A stretch of DNA of 64,000 nt, taken from NCBI RefSeq assembly GCF_900112605.1, contig NZ_FOMJ01000005.1, positions 144,019 through 208,018 on the forward strand, given 5' to 3'. Each line of letters starts with the position of its first letter. The first letter of the stretch is position 1. This DNA comes from Thiohalospira halophila DSM 15071. GTDB taxonomy: Bacteria; Pseudomonadota; Gammaproteobacteria; Thiohalospirales; Thiohalospiraceae. A program made the position numbers and the translations under genes. Below, in pieces: positions 43,132-54,178 of this stretch. The notes beneath the pieces are model-generated. The model ran no database searches and was not told the origin of the DNA. It saw only the letters and a list, made by a program, of their open reading frames with translations.

Positions 43132-44477
43132 GACCGGGTCGCGACGACGCCCTGCTCACCGACCTCTACCAGCTCACCATGGCCCAGGCCTACCTGGAGC
43201 ACGGCCTCACGGAGACGGCGGAGTTCGAGTTCTTCGTCCGCGACCTGCCGGGCGAGCGCAACTTCCTCCTCGCGGCCGGGCTGGAACAGGTGCTGGACTA
43301 CCTCCAGGGTCTCACCTTCGATGAGGCCGCCCTGGAATGGCTGGAATCCACCGGCCGCTTCTCCCGCACCCTGCTGGACTGGCTGGCGGGACTGACCTTC
43401 ACCGGCGACGTGGACGCCGTCCCCGAGGGGACCGCGGTCTTCGCCGACGAGCCCCTGCTCCGGGTCCGGGCGCCCATGCCCCTGGCGCAGCTGGTGGAGA
43501 GCCGGGTCATCAATCTCCTCCACTTCCAGACCCTCATCGCCTCCAAGGCGGCCCGGATCCGGCTGGCCGCCCGGGACCGGCTGCTGGTGGACTTCGGCAT
43601 GCGCCGCGCCCACGGCGCCGAGGCCGCCGTCCTCGCCGCCCGGGCCGCCTGGATCGCCGGCTTCGACGGCACCGCCACCGTCGCCGCCGGGCGCGCCTTC
43701 GGAATCCCGATCTACGGCACCATGGCCCACTCCTTCATCGAGGCGCACCCCGATGAGGTCTCCGCCTTCCGGAACTTCCTCGTCAGCCACCCCGGCAGCG
43801 GCATCCTCCTCATCGACACCTGGGATACCGAGCGGGCCGCCCGGCGCGTGGTAGAGCTGGCCCGGGAGGACCCGGCGACGAAGGCGGCCATCAAGGGGGT
43901 GCGAATCGACAGCGGCGACCTGGGGGATCACGCCCGGCGGGTACGCCGGATCCTCGATGAGGGGGGCCTGGAGGGGGTCACCCTCTTCGCCAGCGGCAAT
44001 CTGGACGAGTACGCCGTCGACGACCTGGTGGCCGATCAAGCGCCGGTGGACGGCCTGGGGGTGGGCACCCGGCTCGATGTCGCCAGCGACGCCCCCTACC
44101 TGGACTGCGCCTACAAGCTCCAGAGCTACGCCGGCGAGCCCCGGCGCAAGCGCTCCGAGGGCAAGGCCACCTGGGCCGGGGCCAAGCAGGTCCACCGGGA
44201 GCACCACGCCGGCCGGATGGTCCGCGACCGACTCACCCCCGCCGACGAGGCGGCCCCCGGCCACGCCCTGCTCCATCCCGTCCTGCGCGGCGGCGAGCCG
44301 GTCAACGAGCGCCCCGGCCTGGCGGCCATCCGCGACCACGCCGCCGCCGAGGTCGAGGCCCTTCCCGAGGCCCTGCGCAGCCTCGAGCCCACCATCGAGC
44401 CCTATCCCGTGCTGGTCAGCGAGCGCCTGCACGAGGTCACCCGCGAGGCCGACCGGCTGGGTGAGGCCCCGACCTGA
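43128..44477 (+). CDS. pncB: Nicotinate phosphoribosyltransferase
   Basis: Makes nicotinate mononucleotide from nicotinate and PRPP, the step after PncA. At 449 residues it starts with the family motif DLYQLTMAQAYLEHG and has FGMRRAHGAEAA, YGTMAHSFIEAH and RIDSGDLGDHARR near the phosphoribosyl site. With nadA at 52 kb the window carries both salvage and de novo NAD routes. Confidence 0.95.
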   Translation: MRPGRDDALLTDLYQLTMAQAYLEHGLTETAEFEFFVRDLPGERNFLLAAGLEQVLDYLQGLTFDEAALEWLESTGRFSRTLLDWLAGLTFTGDVDAVPEGTAVFADEPLLRVRAPMPLAQLVESRVINLLHFQTLIASKAARIRLAARDRLLVDFGMRRAHGAEAAVLAARAAWIAGFDGTATVAAGRAFGIPIYGTMAHSFIEAHPDEVSAFRNFLVSHPGSGILLIDTWDTERAARRVVELAREDPATKAAIKGVRIDSGDLGDHARRVRRILDEGGLEGVTLFASGNLDEYAVDDLVADQAPVDGLGVGTRLDVASDAPYLDCAYKLQSYAGEPRRKRSEGKATWAGAKQVHREHHAGRMVRDRLTPADEAAPGHALLHPVLRGGEPVNERPGLAAIRDHAAAEVEALPEALRSLEPTIEPYPVLVSERLHEVTREADRLGEAPT

Positions 44478-44483
44478 CACGAC

Positions 44484-46067
44484 TCAGCCGGCCGGTCGGC
44501 GGACCAGCCAGCCCAGGCGCATGCCGGTGGCCAGCAGGGTGCCGAAGTAGGCCACCCCGGCGGCGGCGATGAGGCCGGCCAGCGCACCCGCCCGCTCCCA
44601 GGCACCCCAGGCGGCCCACACCGGCCGCTCCGGCGTCAGGAAGAGCAGCAGCGCCACCAGCACCACCAGGGCCAGCCCCAGGCGCAGGGCCAGCAGCCCC
44701 CAGCCGGCCTCCGGCCGGTAGACGCCGTCGCGCAGCAGGCCGCGCAGCAGCAGGCCGCCGTTGACGAAGGCCGCCAGCGCCGTGGCCGCCGCCAGGCCAG
44801 CGTGGGCCCCGGGCAGCCCGGCCATCTCCCAGGGCACGACGAAGGCGATGTTCAGGACCATGTTGGTGAGCATGGCGATGACGGCGATGCGCATGGGGGT
44901 GCGGGTGTCCTGGCGGGCGAAGAAGCCGGGGGCCAGGACCTTCACCAGGATGAAGCCGGTGAGGCCGATGCTGTAGGCCATGAGCGCGAGGCCGGCCATG
45001 GCGGTATCGCCCGCCCCGAAGGCGCCGTACTCGAAGAGCGTCGCCAGGATGGGCCCGGCCAGCAGGAAGAGGCCCAAGGTGGCCGGCAGAGCGATGAGGG
45101 CCACCCAGCGCAGGGCCCGGTCGATCATGGCCGAGAAGCCGGCGGGGTCCGCCTCGGCGTGGCGCTCCGAGAGGCCGGGGAGGATCACCGTCCCCAGGGC
45201 GATGCCGAAGACCCCCAGGGGGAACTCCACCAGGCGGTCGGCGTAGTAGAGCCAGGAGACCGAGCCGGTGGCCAGCATGGAGGCGATGATGGTGTCCAGC
45301 AGCAGGTTCACCTGGGCCACCGAGGAGCCAAAGAGCGCCGGCCCCATGAGCCGCGCCACCCGGCGCACCCCCTCGTCCCGCGGCGCCGGCCGGGGGGCGG
45401 TGAGCAGCCCCAGCCGCGCCAGGAAGGGGAGCTGGAAGGCGAGCTGGATCACCCCGGCCACCAGCACGCCCCAGGCCAGCGCCTGGATGGGCTCGGCGAA
45501 GGCCGGTGCGGCCCAGACCGCCGCGCTGATGAGGGCGATGTTCAGGAGCACCGGCGTCGCTGCCGGCACGGCGAAGCGGCCGTAGCTGTTGAGCACCCCG
45601 CCGGCCAGCGCGGTGAGGGCGATGAAGAGCAGGTAGGGGAAGGTCAGCCGCAGCATCTCCACGGCGGCGGGGAAGCGCTCGGGATCCCCGATGAAGCCGG
45701 GGGCGAAGACCATCACCAGGACCGGCGCGCCGACCACGCCGAGGATCGTCAGCAGCAGCAGGAAGCCGCCCAGGGTCCCGGAGACGCGACCGACGAAGGC
45801 GCGCACCTCGCCGTGCTCGCGCTGGCTGCGATACTCCGAGAGGACCGGCACGAAGGCCTGGTTGAAGGCCCCCTCGGCGAAGAGCCGGCGCATGAAGTTG
45901 GGGATCTTGAAGGCGACGAAGAAGGCGTCGGTCCCGGCGGCGGCGCCGAAGATCCGCGCCAGGACCACGTCGCGGAGGAAGCCCAGCACCCGGGAGGCCA
46001 GGGTGAACCCGCCCACCACGGCGGTGGAGCGCAGCAGCCCGCCCCCTTCCTCGCTCGCCTCGGCCAT
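44484..46067 (-). CDS. murJ: Lipid II flippase MurJ
   Basis: A polytopic inner membrane protein of 527 residues and about 14 spans, moving lipid II to the periplasm. STAVVGGFTLASRVLGFLRDVVLARIFGA at the N-terminus is the MurJ/MviN signature, with conserved basic residues in the central cavity. murJ next to rpsT is common in gammaproteobacteria; here a GGDEF-EAL gene is interposed. Confidence 0.95.
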   Translation of the reverse strand: MAEASEEGGGLLRSTAVVGGFTLASRVLGFLRDVVLARIFGAAAGTDAFFVAFKIPNFMRRLFAEGAFNQAFVPVLSEYRSQREHGEVRAFVGRVSGTLGGFLLLLTILGVVGAPVLVMVFAPGFIGDPERFPAAVEMLRLTFPYLLFIALTALAGGVLNSYGRFAVPAATPVLLNIALISAAVWAAPAFAEPIQALAWGVLVAGVIQLAFQLPFLARLGLLTAPRPAPRDEGVRRVARLMGPALFGSSVAQVNLLLDTIIASMLATGSVSWLYYADRLVEFPLGVFGIALGTVILPGLSERHAEADPAGFSAMIDRALRWVALIALPATLGLFLLAGPILATLFEYGAFGAGDTAMAGLALMAYSIGLTGFILVKVLAPGFFARQDTRTPMRIAVIAMLTNMVLNIAFVVPWEMAGLPGAHAGLAAATALAAFVNGGLLLRGLLRDGVYRPEAGWGLLALRLGLALVVLVALLLFLTPERPVWAAWGAWERAGALAGLIAAAGVAYFGTLLATGMRLGWLVRRPAG

Positions 46068-46238
46068 CGGTCCCCCCGCTCGTCGCCCGGGTCGGGATCA
46101 TACCGGGCGCCGGCCGCCGCCGTCTCCCCGAATGACCCTCCCCGGGGCGAGGGTTTGCCGATCCGGGCGGGCCGGCCTACCATGGTCGGCCTTCAAGATT
46201 CCCTAAGGGCCCGCAGCCCGCGGCGCGGTGGAGACCTC

Positions 46239-48523
46239 ATGACCCGGCGGACCGTGCAACCGCCCTCCGATTCCGGCGAACGCGCTCAGGGCGAGGATGC
46301 CGGTACCCTGCTTCGCCGCCTGCGGCGCACGGCGCTGTTCGGTGCCCTGGCGGCCGCCGTCATCGTCGCCACCACCGCCGTGGCCACCCTCTATCCCCAG
46401 CTCCGGGATCAGGCCCGGGAGCGGCTGGCCCACGAGGCCCACCTCCACCAGGCGACCGTGGCCAACTTCCTGGAGCAGCGCACACGGCTGGCCCGCCAGG
46501 TTACCAGCCGGACCGCCATCCGCCGCGCCCTGGCGGAGTACCACACCGGCGGGCGTGACCGGGCGAGTCTGGCCGCCTTCACCGAGGACAAGCTCGCCGA
46601 CGCCGTGCAGCCCGAGGAGGGGATCCTCGGCATCACCCGACTGGATGCCGCCGGTCGGCCGGTGGTGGCCGTGGGCGATCCCCTGCCCTCCGGGCTGCCG
46701 GCGGTGGATGGGAAGGGGCTGCAGCTCCTGCCCCCCTTCCGCCGGGACGGTCGCTGGCAACTGGTGGCGGATGCCCCCATCCGGGAAGAGGGAACCTTCC
46801 TGGGGACCGATCGGATCCTCTTCGACCTCCAGCGGCTGCAGGCCCGCCTGGGGCGGGCCAACGCCCGCCACGAGGCCGGTACCCTGACGCTGGTCCTGGC
46901 GACGACCGAGGGCCCCAGGGCGCTGGAGACCGGTGAGGTCCTGGCGCCCGGCACGCCCACCGCCGCCGCGGCCGCGGCCAGTCAGCAGGACGGCCGGCCC
47001 GGCCTGCTCACCGCCAACGGGACCGTGGCCGCCCACCATCCCCTGGAAGCGCTACCCGGCGCCGTGGTGGTCACGTCCCCGGCTACGGCCCTCTACGCCC
47101 CCATCAACCGGCTGCTGGGCTCCATCGTGGCCACCACGGTGCTGCTGCTCCTGGCGCTGACCTGGCTGCTCATCCGCGCCATGCACCCCCTGGAGGAACG
47201 CCTGCGCTACCAGGCGGAGCACGATCCCCTCACCGGCCTGCCCAACCGCCTGCTGCTCACCCGCCGGCTCCAGCAGGCACTGCGCCGCGCCGACGACCAG
47301 GGGGGGAGGTGGCGGTCCTCTTCCTCGACCTGGACCGCTTCAAGGACCTCAACGACAGCCTGGGCCACACCGTGGGCGACGAGCTCCTGGAGGCCCTGGC
47401 CCATCGCCTGGCCACCCGCCTCCCACGGGCGGACATCGTGGCACGGCTGGGGGGCGACGAGTTCCTGCTGGTGATGGACTCCCCGGACAGCCACGATGCC
47501 CCCGCCGAACTCGCCAGCGAGGCCATGAAGCTTCTGCGTGAACCCTTCCAGGTGGGCGACTGGAACGAGCTCTTCATGGGGGCGAGCATCGGGATCAGCC
47601 TCTACCCCGACCACGGCCGGACCCCCGGTGAACTGCTCACCAATGCCGATGCGGCGATGTTCCACGCCAAGAGCCAGGGCCGAAACACCTGGGCCTTCTA
47701 CGCCCAGGAGCTCACCGAGGCGGCCTCCGAGCGGCTGGAGCTGGAGGCCCATCTGCGGCGCGCAATGGAGCGGGGCGAGTTCGCGGTCCACTACCAGCCC
47801 CAGTGGGATACCGCCACGGGGCAGGTCACCGGGGCCGAGGCCCTGGCGCGCTGGCACCACCCGGAGCAGGGCGTCATCTCCCCCGGCCGCTTCATCCCGG
47901 TGGCCGAGGAGAGCGGCCTGATCATCCCCCTGGGCGAGCGGATCCTGCGGGATGCCTGCACCTTCTGGGAGGACTACACCCGCCGGACCGGCCATCGGCT
48001 CACCCTGGCCGTGAACCTCTCCGGCCGGCAGGTGGCCTTGCCGGACCTCGCCGAACGCATCCTCGCCATCCTGGACGAGACCGGTCTCGACCCCCGCCTG
48101 CTGGAGCTGGAATTCACCGAGTCGGTCCTGCTGGAACAGCACCACGGCCTCCTGCGGCTCATGCAGACCCTCAAGGCCCGGGGTGTACAGTTCGCCATCG
48201 ACGACTTTGGCACCGGCTACTCCTCCCTGGCCTACCTCAAGGACCTGGCCGTGGACCGGCTGAAGATCGACCGCACCTTCGTCCAGGACCTCCCCGATGA
48301 CGAAAACGATGCCGAGATCACCGCGGCGGTCATCGCCATGGCCCACAACCTGCGGCTCACGGTGACCGCCGAGGGCGTGGAGACCGAGGGGCAGCTCGCC
48401 TTCCTGGGCCGCCAGGGCTGCGACCAGTGGCAAGGCTTCCTGGGCAGCCGCCCCCTGCCCACGGCGGAGCTGGAGACGCTCCTCTCGGCCGAGCGCCATT
48501 CGGGGGCCGGGACCTCTCCCTGA
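46239..48523 (+). pseudogene. Membrane GGDEF-EAL protein with a frameshift in a G7 run
   Basis: The first part starts at ATG 46239 after GGTGGAGA and has a TM near residues 34-54, a periplasmic sensor of roughly 230 residues and a second TM near 300, then enters the GGDEF domain (AEHDPLTGLPNRLLL). At bases 47300-47306, a run of seven G, the frame is lost; it continues in the +1 frame from about 47306 with VAVLFLDLDRFKDLND. GGDEF (ARLGGDEFLLV) and EAL (GAEALARWHH) motifs are both intact in the second frame, as are DDFGTGYSS and AEGVE. Adding one G restores a 761-residue protein. Sequencing error, slippage or a true inactivation are all possible. Confidence 0.85.
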
Positions 48524-48537
48524 GACGGCCGGCGGCG

Positions 48538-48566
48538 TTGACAGGAGCCGCCGGAATCCGGAGAAT
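48538..48566 (+). promoter_or_regulatory. Promoter of rpsT
   Basis: A perfect TTGACA (48538-48543), 17-bp spacer and GAGAAT (48561-48566), 49 bp before the rpsT start. Confidence 0.7.
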
Positions 48567-48614
48567 TGCGCGTTTACAGAAGGCCCAAGCCAGTACGAGC
48601 GAGGAGAGACCACC

Positions 48615-48875
48615 GTGGCCAACACCCGACAGACCCGCAAGCGCGCCCGCCAGAACGAGACCCAGCGGCAGCACAACGCGGCGCTGCGCTCGCGCATGCG
48701 GACCTTCATCAAGAGCGTCGAGCGCGCCATTCGCGCCGGCGACAAGGAGGCCGCCCGGAGCGCCTACCAGGCCGCGGTGCCGATCATCGACAAGACGGCC
48801 AACAAGGGCGTCATCCATCGCAACAAGGCGGCTCGCCACAAGAGCCGGCTGAACGAGCGCCTCCGCGCCATGTAG
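48615..48875 (+). CDS. rpsT: 30S ribosomal protein S20
   Basis: An 86-residue, Lys/Arg-rich helical protein beginning ANTRQTRKRARQNE and containing IDKTANKGVIHRNKAARHKSR, the S20 signature. It has a GTG start preceded by GAGGAGAG, flanked by a consensus promoter and a terminator. Non-ATG starts are known for rpsT and linked to autoregulation. Confidence 0.97.
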   Translation: MANTRQTRKRARQNETQRQHNAALRSRMRTFIKSVERAIRAGDKEAARSAYQAAVPIIDKTANKGVIHRNKAARHKSRLNERLRAM

Positions 48876-48922
48876 GACCGCCGGGCGACCACGCCCGGTA
48901 GCGCCTCCGGCGCTCCTCGCAG

Positions 48923-48946
48923 AACCCCCGCCTCCGTGCGGGGGTT
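48923..48946 (+). terminator. Terminator of rpsT
   Basis: AACCCCCGC/GCGGGGGTT stem with a 6-nt loop, followed by TG, 48 bp after the stop codon. Confidence 0.75.
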
Positions 48947-48976
48947 TGTCGTTCGGGGCCCGGTCGGGCGCGCCCG

Positions 48977-50332
48977 TCAGCCATCCTCCCCCACCGCCTC
49001 GGCGGTCAGTTCGTCCAGCCGGGCGAAGAGCTGCTGGCTGAGCACCTCCATCTGTTCCAGCTTCTCGGTGGCCTCGTCGATCCGGCTCTCGGCCACCAGG
49101 TCGCGGATGGTCCGCCCCAGCTCATGGACCTGCTTGTGGGGTTCGGCCATGGCCTGAAAGGCCTCGCTCTCTCCGTAGCGCTCCCTGCCCGGCCCGTCGA
49201 ACCACTTGCCCAGACGGCACTGGTGGTGGTCGGTGAGCTCCTCCTCGGGCAGGGACTCCTCGCCGAGGATCATCTTGGCCAGCTTGATCTTCCACATCAG
49301 GTGGTCACCCTTGACCACCTGCAGGATGACCTCGTCGTGACCCCATTCCGCCAGCTCGTTGAGCTGGCCGTGGATCCGCCGGGCCACATCCTCGGCGATG
49401 GCCGAGATCTCGTGGGCCTGGTTGGTCTCGCTGTCCAGGGAGTGGGTCACCGCGGCGACGTTCTTCGCCATCTCCTCGGCCACGGTGCTCTGCTCGTTGG
49501 CCGCCGTGGCGATCTGGTGGACCTGGTCGTCCACCTCGGCCGCGACGTTGGTGCTCTCCGCCAGGGAGGAGGCCACCTGGTCCATGGCCTCCACGGAATT
49601 GGTCAGCTTGTCCCGGGCATCGGCCACGGAGCTGTTCACCTCGCCGGAGAGGCCGTTCATGGTCCCGGTGACCCGGTCGATGGACTCGGTGGCCTCCGCG
49701 GTCTTCTCCGCCAGGCTGCGCACCTCGTCGGCCACCACGGCGAAGCCGCGCCCCGCCTCGCCGGCCCGCGCCGCCTCGATGGCGGCATTCAGGGCCAGGA
49801 GGTTGGTCTGGTCGGCGATCTCCTTCACCGTGGCGGTGAGCTTGTTGATCTCGGCGGTGGAGTTCACGAACTGCTCCATGGCATTGGCCATGGTGTCCAC
49901 GGAGGTCTCCAGCAGGTCCATGTCGCCGATGAGGGAGGAGAGGCCCTGGTTGCCCTCCTCCGTGCGTTCGCGGCTCACCCGCGCCCGTTCCGAGGTACTC
50001 CCGGCCAGTCCGGCCACCTCGTTGGCGGAGGAGGACATCTCCTCCACCGCCGAGGCCACGCTGGCGGCGTTGTCCCGGATCCCGCCGATCTCCTTGGTGA
50101 AGTAGCCATTGCGGACCAGTAGCTCCACCGCCCGGCTCATGGCGGTCACCCCGTCCCGGGAGACGGGGACCAGCCGGCGATTGCCCTCGGCGATGGAGGC
50201 GCTGACGTCGGCCAGCTCGCGGACCGTGGAGCGTCGGCTGGCCGTCAGGTCCTGGAGGCGGGCGTAGTCGGCATCCAGGGCGGCGTTGAGCACGTCCAGC
50301 GCCGCCCGCGTGCGTAGCACGGGTGTCTGCAT
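48977..50332 (-). CDS. Cytoplasmic chemoreceptor with C-terminal CZB zinc-binding domain
   Basis: A 451-residue methyl-accepting chemotaxis-type protein without transmembrane segments. The signalling tip contains [22 protein letters not shown] near residue 170. The last 130 residues form a CZB domain: His in KGDHLMWK, Cys in QCRLGKW, and two His in [10 protein letters not shown] make the 3His/1Cys zinc site. CZB receptors sense zinc and, through it, oxidants such as hypochlorous acid in other bacteria, and can act on chemotaxis or c-di-GMP. No che genes are in the window. Confidence 0.9.
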   Translation of the reverse strand: MQTPVLRTRAALDVLNAALDADYARLQDLTASRRSTVRELADVSASIAEGNRRLVPVSRDGVTAMSRAVELLVRNGYFTKEIGGIRDNAASVASAVEEMSSSANEVAGLAGSTSERARVSRERTEEGNQGLSSLIGDMDLLETSVDTMANAMEQFVNSTAEINKLTATVKEIADQTNLLALNAAIEAARAGEAGRGFAVVADEVRSLAEKTAEATESIDRVTGTMNGLSGEVNSSVADARDKLTNSVEAMDQVASSLAESTNVAAEVDDQVHQIATAANEQSTVAEEMAKNVAAVTHSLDSETNQAHEISAIAEDVARRIHGQLNELAEWGHDEVILQVVKGDHLMWKIKLAKMILGEESLPEEELTDHHQCRLGKWFDGPGRERYGESEAFQAMAEPHKQVHELGRTIRDLVAESRIDEATEKLEQMEVLSQQLFARLDELTAEAVGEDG

Positions 50333-50458
50333 GGGGGATCCCCTCTCATCCGGTGGTACTGTTCAATTTTTCGCCATCTTGTCCCGATGGCTGGTCTCAA
50401 CTCTAGCACGAACACCGGCAGGGGAAAGCACACCGACGACACGATGGGGGGTCTTCTC

Positions 50459-50592
50459 TCGAAGTTTCTGCCCGCGAGGGAACGACGGGATGATCAGAGC
50501 CCCGACCCGGAACCCGGGGAAGAGGCCCCGGGCGCCGGAACAGTGGGCCGGTTCTGCGAACTCGAGGTCCCCGCGGGCGCGGGGACGAGGGG
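50459..50592. repeat. Degenerate and intact dispersed palindromic repeats after the encapsulin gene
   Basis: Bases 50459-50521 hold a decayed copy (TGCCCGCGAGGGAACGACGGG then CCGACCCGGAACCCGGG). Bases 50552-50592 hold a reverse short-type copy with GTCCCCGC/GCGGGGAC arms preceded by CTCGAG. They sit downstream of the encapsulin stop and upstream of the chemoreceptor start. Confidence 0.65.
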
Positions 50593-50603
50593 TCGGGCAG
50601 GGA

Positions 50604-51404
50604 CTAGGCGTTCAGGGTGCAGATGGCGCGCGGCTCCTCCAGCTTGAGCACCGCGCTCTCGCTGACGTAGAGCTGGTGATGGATGCCGTCGTTGCCGGAG
50701 TAGCCGACCATGACATCCTGGCCGAGGATGATCCGGCCCACGTGGGGATCGACCACTACCGCGCCCTCGATGGGCGCCTTGAAGACCCCCAGCTCGCAGA
50801 GCCGCTTGAGGTGCTCCAGCTGGAGCATGTCGGTGCCGTCGTAGCGGCGGAAGAGGTTGTTGTAGAGCTTCGGCGAGACCGCCAGGGCGTAGGGGCCGTG
50901 GAAGCCGGCCGTCTCCAGCTTCTCCACCGCGGCGAGGACGTCCTTCAGGGCCTGCTCCACCTTGGACCAGTCGCCCACCTTGGCGGTGTTACGGTCGGCG
51001 GCGGTCATCAGCCCCTCCAGGCCGAACTTGGGCTCGCCCTGGTAGATGAACTCCTCTTCCCGCGCGGCGACGGCCTCGGCGGCATCCTCCACCGGGGCGA
51101 GGTCCAGGGGCTGGCCCATGCCCTGGTGGGCCTCCAGCCGCCGGGCGGAGAGGCCGCACTCCTTGCGGATCATGGGCACCGAGATGGCCTGGCTGGCCAC
51201 CGCCCCGGCCTCGCCCTCGGCGGGCTCGCGGCAGTAGTGGTTGGCGCCCACCTCCACGGAGGTCAGACCCACGCCATAGGGGCCCTCCAGGTCCAGGAAG
51301 CGGCGGGCGGTGAGCCGATCGGTGGCGGCACTGGCGGCCGCGGCGTCGATGCGCTCCCAGAGGTCACCGGGGATGGAGGACTGGTGGCGATTGAGGTAGT
51401 GCAT
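50604..51404 (-). CDS. Encapsulin nanocompartment shell protein (family 1)
   Basis: A 266-residue HK97-fold protein that self-assembles into an icosahedral protein shell. Family features include the N-terminal NRHQSSIPGDLWERIDAAA helix, RRFLDLEGPYG, the RREEEFIYQGE-type E-loop region (AAREEEFIYQGE) and the C-terminal ESAVLKLEEPRAICTL strand. Its start overlaps the stop of the encapsulated ferritin gene (TAATG), so the shell and cargo are made together. Confidence 0.95.
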   Translation of the reverse strand: MHYLNRHQSSIPGDLWERIDAAAASAATDRLTARRFLDLEGPYGVGLTSVEVGANHYCREPAEGEAGAVASQAISVPMIRKECGLSARRLEAHQGMGQPLDLAPVEDAAEAVAAREEEFIYQGEPKFGLEGLMTAADRNTAKVGDWSKVEQALKDVLAAVEKLETAGFHGPYALAVSPKLYNNLFRRYDGTDMLQLEHLKRLCELGVFKAPIEGAVVVDPHVGRIILGQDVMVGYSGNDGIHHQLYVSESAVLKLEEPRAICTLNA

Positions 51405-51781
51405 TACGACTCTCCCTTCAGCGAACCGATGGTGGACCCACCCGCGGAGGACTCGTCCTCACCGGCCTCGCCGCCCATGGCGGCCTCCTCGACCTCGGTG
51501 ACCGGGACGCTGGTAAAGAGGTAGGTGCGCAGGTTCTCGGCCATGTCGGCGTCGTTACGGCGCAGCCACTCCAGGACCATGGCCGCGTGCTCCATCTCCT
51601 CGCGCATGTTGTGCAGAAGGATCTCCCGCAGCTCGCTGTCACTGCAGCCGTCGGCGCGCTGGCGGTACCAGTCCACCGCCTCCAGCTCCTCCTGCAGGGA
51701 GACCAGGGCGCGGTGCATGTCCAGGGTCTTGCTGCTGAGTTGATCCAGGGATTCGTGCAGGGCTTGGCTCGCTCCGGCCAT
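51404..51781 (-). CDS. Encapsulated ferritin (EncFtn) cargo protein
   Basis: A 125-residue two-helix ferritin-like ferroxidase. E32, E62 and H65, with E31, E34, W38 and Y39, stand at the same positions as the ferroxidase-centre and entry-site residues described for the Rhodospirillum rubrum protein. The C-terminus (STIGSLKGES) is an encapsulation peptide that docks to the shell interior, after a flexible acidic linker. Together with the shell protein it should oxidise and store iron in a nanocompartment. Confidence 0.95.
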   Translation of the reverse strand: MAGASQALHESLDQLSSKTLDMHRALVSLQEELEAVDWYRQRADGCSDSELREILLHNMREEMEHAAMVLEWLRRNDADMAENLRTYLFTSVPVTEVEEAAMGGEAGEDESSAGGSTIGSLKGES

Positions 51782-51861
51782 GGGGTTCTCCTTGTTGCCG
51801 TGGTGGTCCGCCGGGAGCCGGCGGCAATTTAGACTGAGTTCAAATTACCCCTTTAGTGGGG

Positions 51862-51888
51862 AGTATAGTCCACACACACGGCTTTCAA
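51862..51888 (-). promoter_or_regulatory. Probable promoter of the encapsulin operon
   Basis: On the minus strand TTGAAA (51888-51883), a 15-bp spacer and TATACT (51867-51862) lie about 80 bp before the encapsulated ferritin ATG. Just downstream is CCCC-ACTAAA-GGGG (51861-51848), a short inverted repeat that could be an operator. No Fur box is seen. Confidence 0.5.
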
Positions 51889-51924
51889 CCCCGTACCGGT
51901 GACAGGGGTCCGGGGTCGGTGGGA

Positions 51925-52986
51925 TCAGTCCCCGACGCGCCCCTCGGCGAAGTCGATCATGCGCTGGGTGGAGCGCAGGGCAGCCTCGCGCACATCCGGG
52001 TCCACGTGGATCTCGTTGGCCCCGCGCTCCAGGGTGTCGGCGAGGTTGCGCAGGCCGTTCATGGCCATCCAGGGGCAGTGGGCGCAGCTGCGGCAGGTGG
52101 CGCCGGCGCCGGCGGTGGGTGCCTCCAGCAGGGTCTTGTCCGGCACCGCCTGCTGCATCTTGTAGAAGATGCCGTTGTCGGTAGCGACGATGAGCTCGGT
52201 CTCCGGACGCTCCTTCGCCGCCCGGATGAGCTGGGTGGTGGAGCCCACCTCGTCGGCCATGGCGATGACCTCCTCCGGCGACTCCGGATGGACCAGGATG
52301 GCCGCCCCGGGGTGCTCGGCCTTGAGTTCGCCCAGCTGCTGCGCCTTGAAGGCCTCGTGGACGACGCAGCTGCCCTGCCACAGGAGCATGTCGGCGCCGG
52401 TGACCTCCCGGACGTACTCGCCCAGGTGGCGGTCCGGCGCCCAGAGGATGGACTCGCCCCGATCGGCCAGGTAGCGCACCACCTTCGTGGCGATGGAGGA
52501 GGTCACGACCCAGTCGGCCCGCGCCTTTACCTCGGCGGAGGTATTGGCGTAGACCACGACAGTGCGGTCGGGGTGGGCATCGCAGAAGGCACTGAATTCC
52601 CGGGCGGGGCAGCCCAGGTCCAGGGAGCACTCCGCCTCCAGGGTGGGCATGAGGACCCGCTTCTCAGGGCTCAGGATCTTGGCCGTCTCGCCCATGAAGC
52701 GGACACCGGCCACCACCAGGGTGGTCGCCTCGGTGCGGGCGCCGAAGCGGGCCATCTCCAGGGAGTCGCCGACGAACCCGCCGGTCTCCTCGGCCAGGGA
52801 CTGGAGGGCGTCGTCGACGTAGTAGTGGGCCACCAGGGCGGCGTTCTCGCGCGCCAGGAGCTCGCGGATCCGCCCCTCCAGCTCGGCCTGCTCCCCCGGG
52901 GCCAGGTCCTCGTCGGGGACGCTGCCGGGGGCCGGCAGCTCGCCGGGGTCGAAGAAGGCCACGGGGTCGGTGGCGGTCTCGGTCAT
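51925..52986 (-). CDS. nadA: Quinolinate synthase
   Basis: Condenses iminoaspartate and dihydroxyacetone phosphate to quinolinate for de novo NAD synthesis. Of 353 residues, the three [4Fe-4S] ligands are in [25 protein letters not shown] and the [13 protein letters not shown] region. [11 protein letters not shown] near residue 55 is a substrate-binding element. It lies 115 bp downstream of the CobW-like gene. Confidence 0.96.
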   Translation of the reverse strand: MTETATDPVAFFDPGELPAPGSVPDEDLAPGEQAELEGRIRELLARENAALVAHYYVDDALQSLAEETGGFVGDSLEMARFGARTEATTLVVAGVRFMGETAKILSPEKRVLMPTLEAECSLDLGCPAREFSAFCDAHPDRTVVVYANTSAEVKARADWVVTSSIATKVVRYLADRGESILWAPDRHLGEYVREVTGADMLLWQGSCVVHEAFKAQQLGELKAEHPGAAILVHPESPEEVIAMADEVGSTTQLIRAAKERPETELIVATDNGIFYKMQQAVPDKTLLEAPTAGAGATCRSCAHCPWMAMNGLRNLADTLERGANEIHVDPDVREAALRSTQRMIDFAEGRVGD

Positions 52987-53101
52987 GGGAACCTCCCGCT
53001 CGTTGAACGGCGTGGGGGACTACCCCCGATGATGGGGGCGGCAGACAGGCCTTTCACCCCACCGGGAACATCCCTTCAGTCTACCACGGTGTGGGATCGA
53101 T

Positions 53102-54172
<1,071 letters not shown>

Positions 54173-54178
54173 GCCTGC

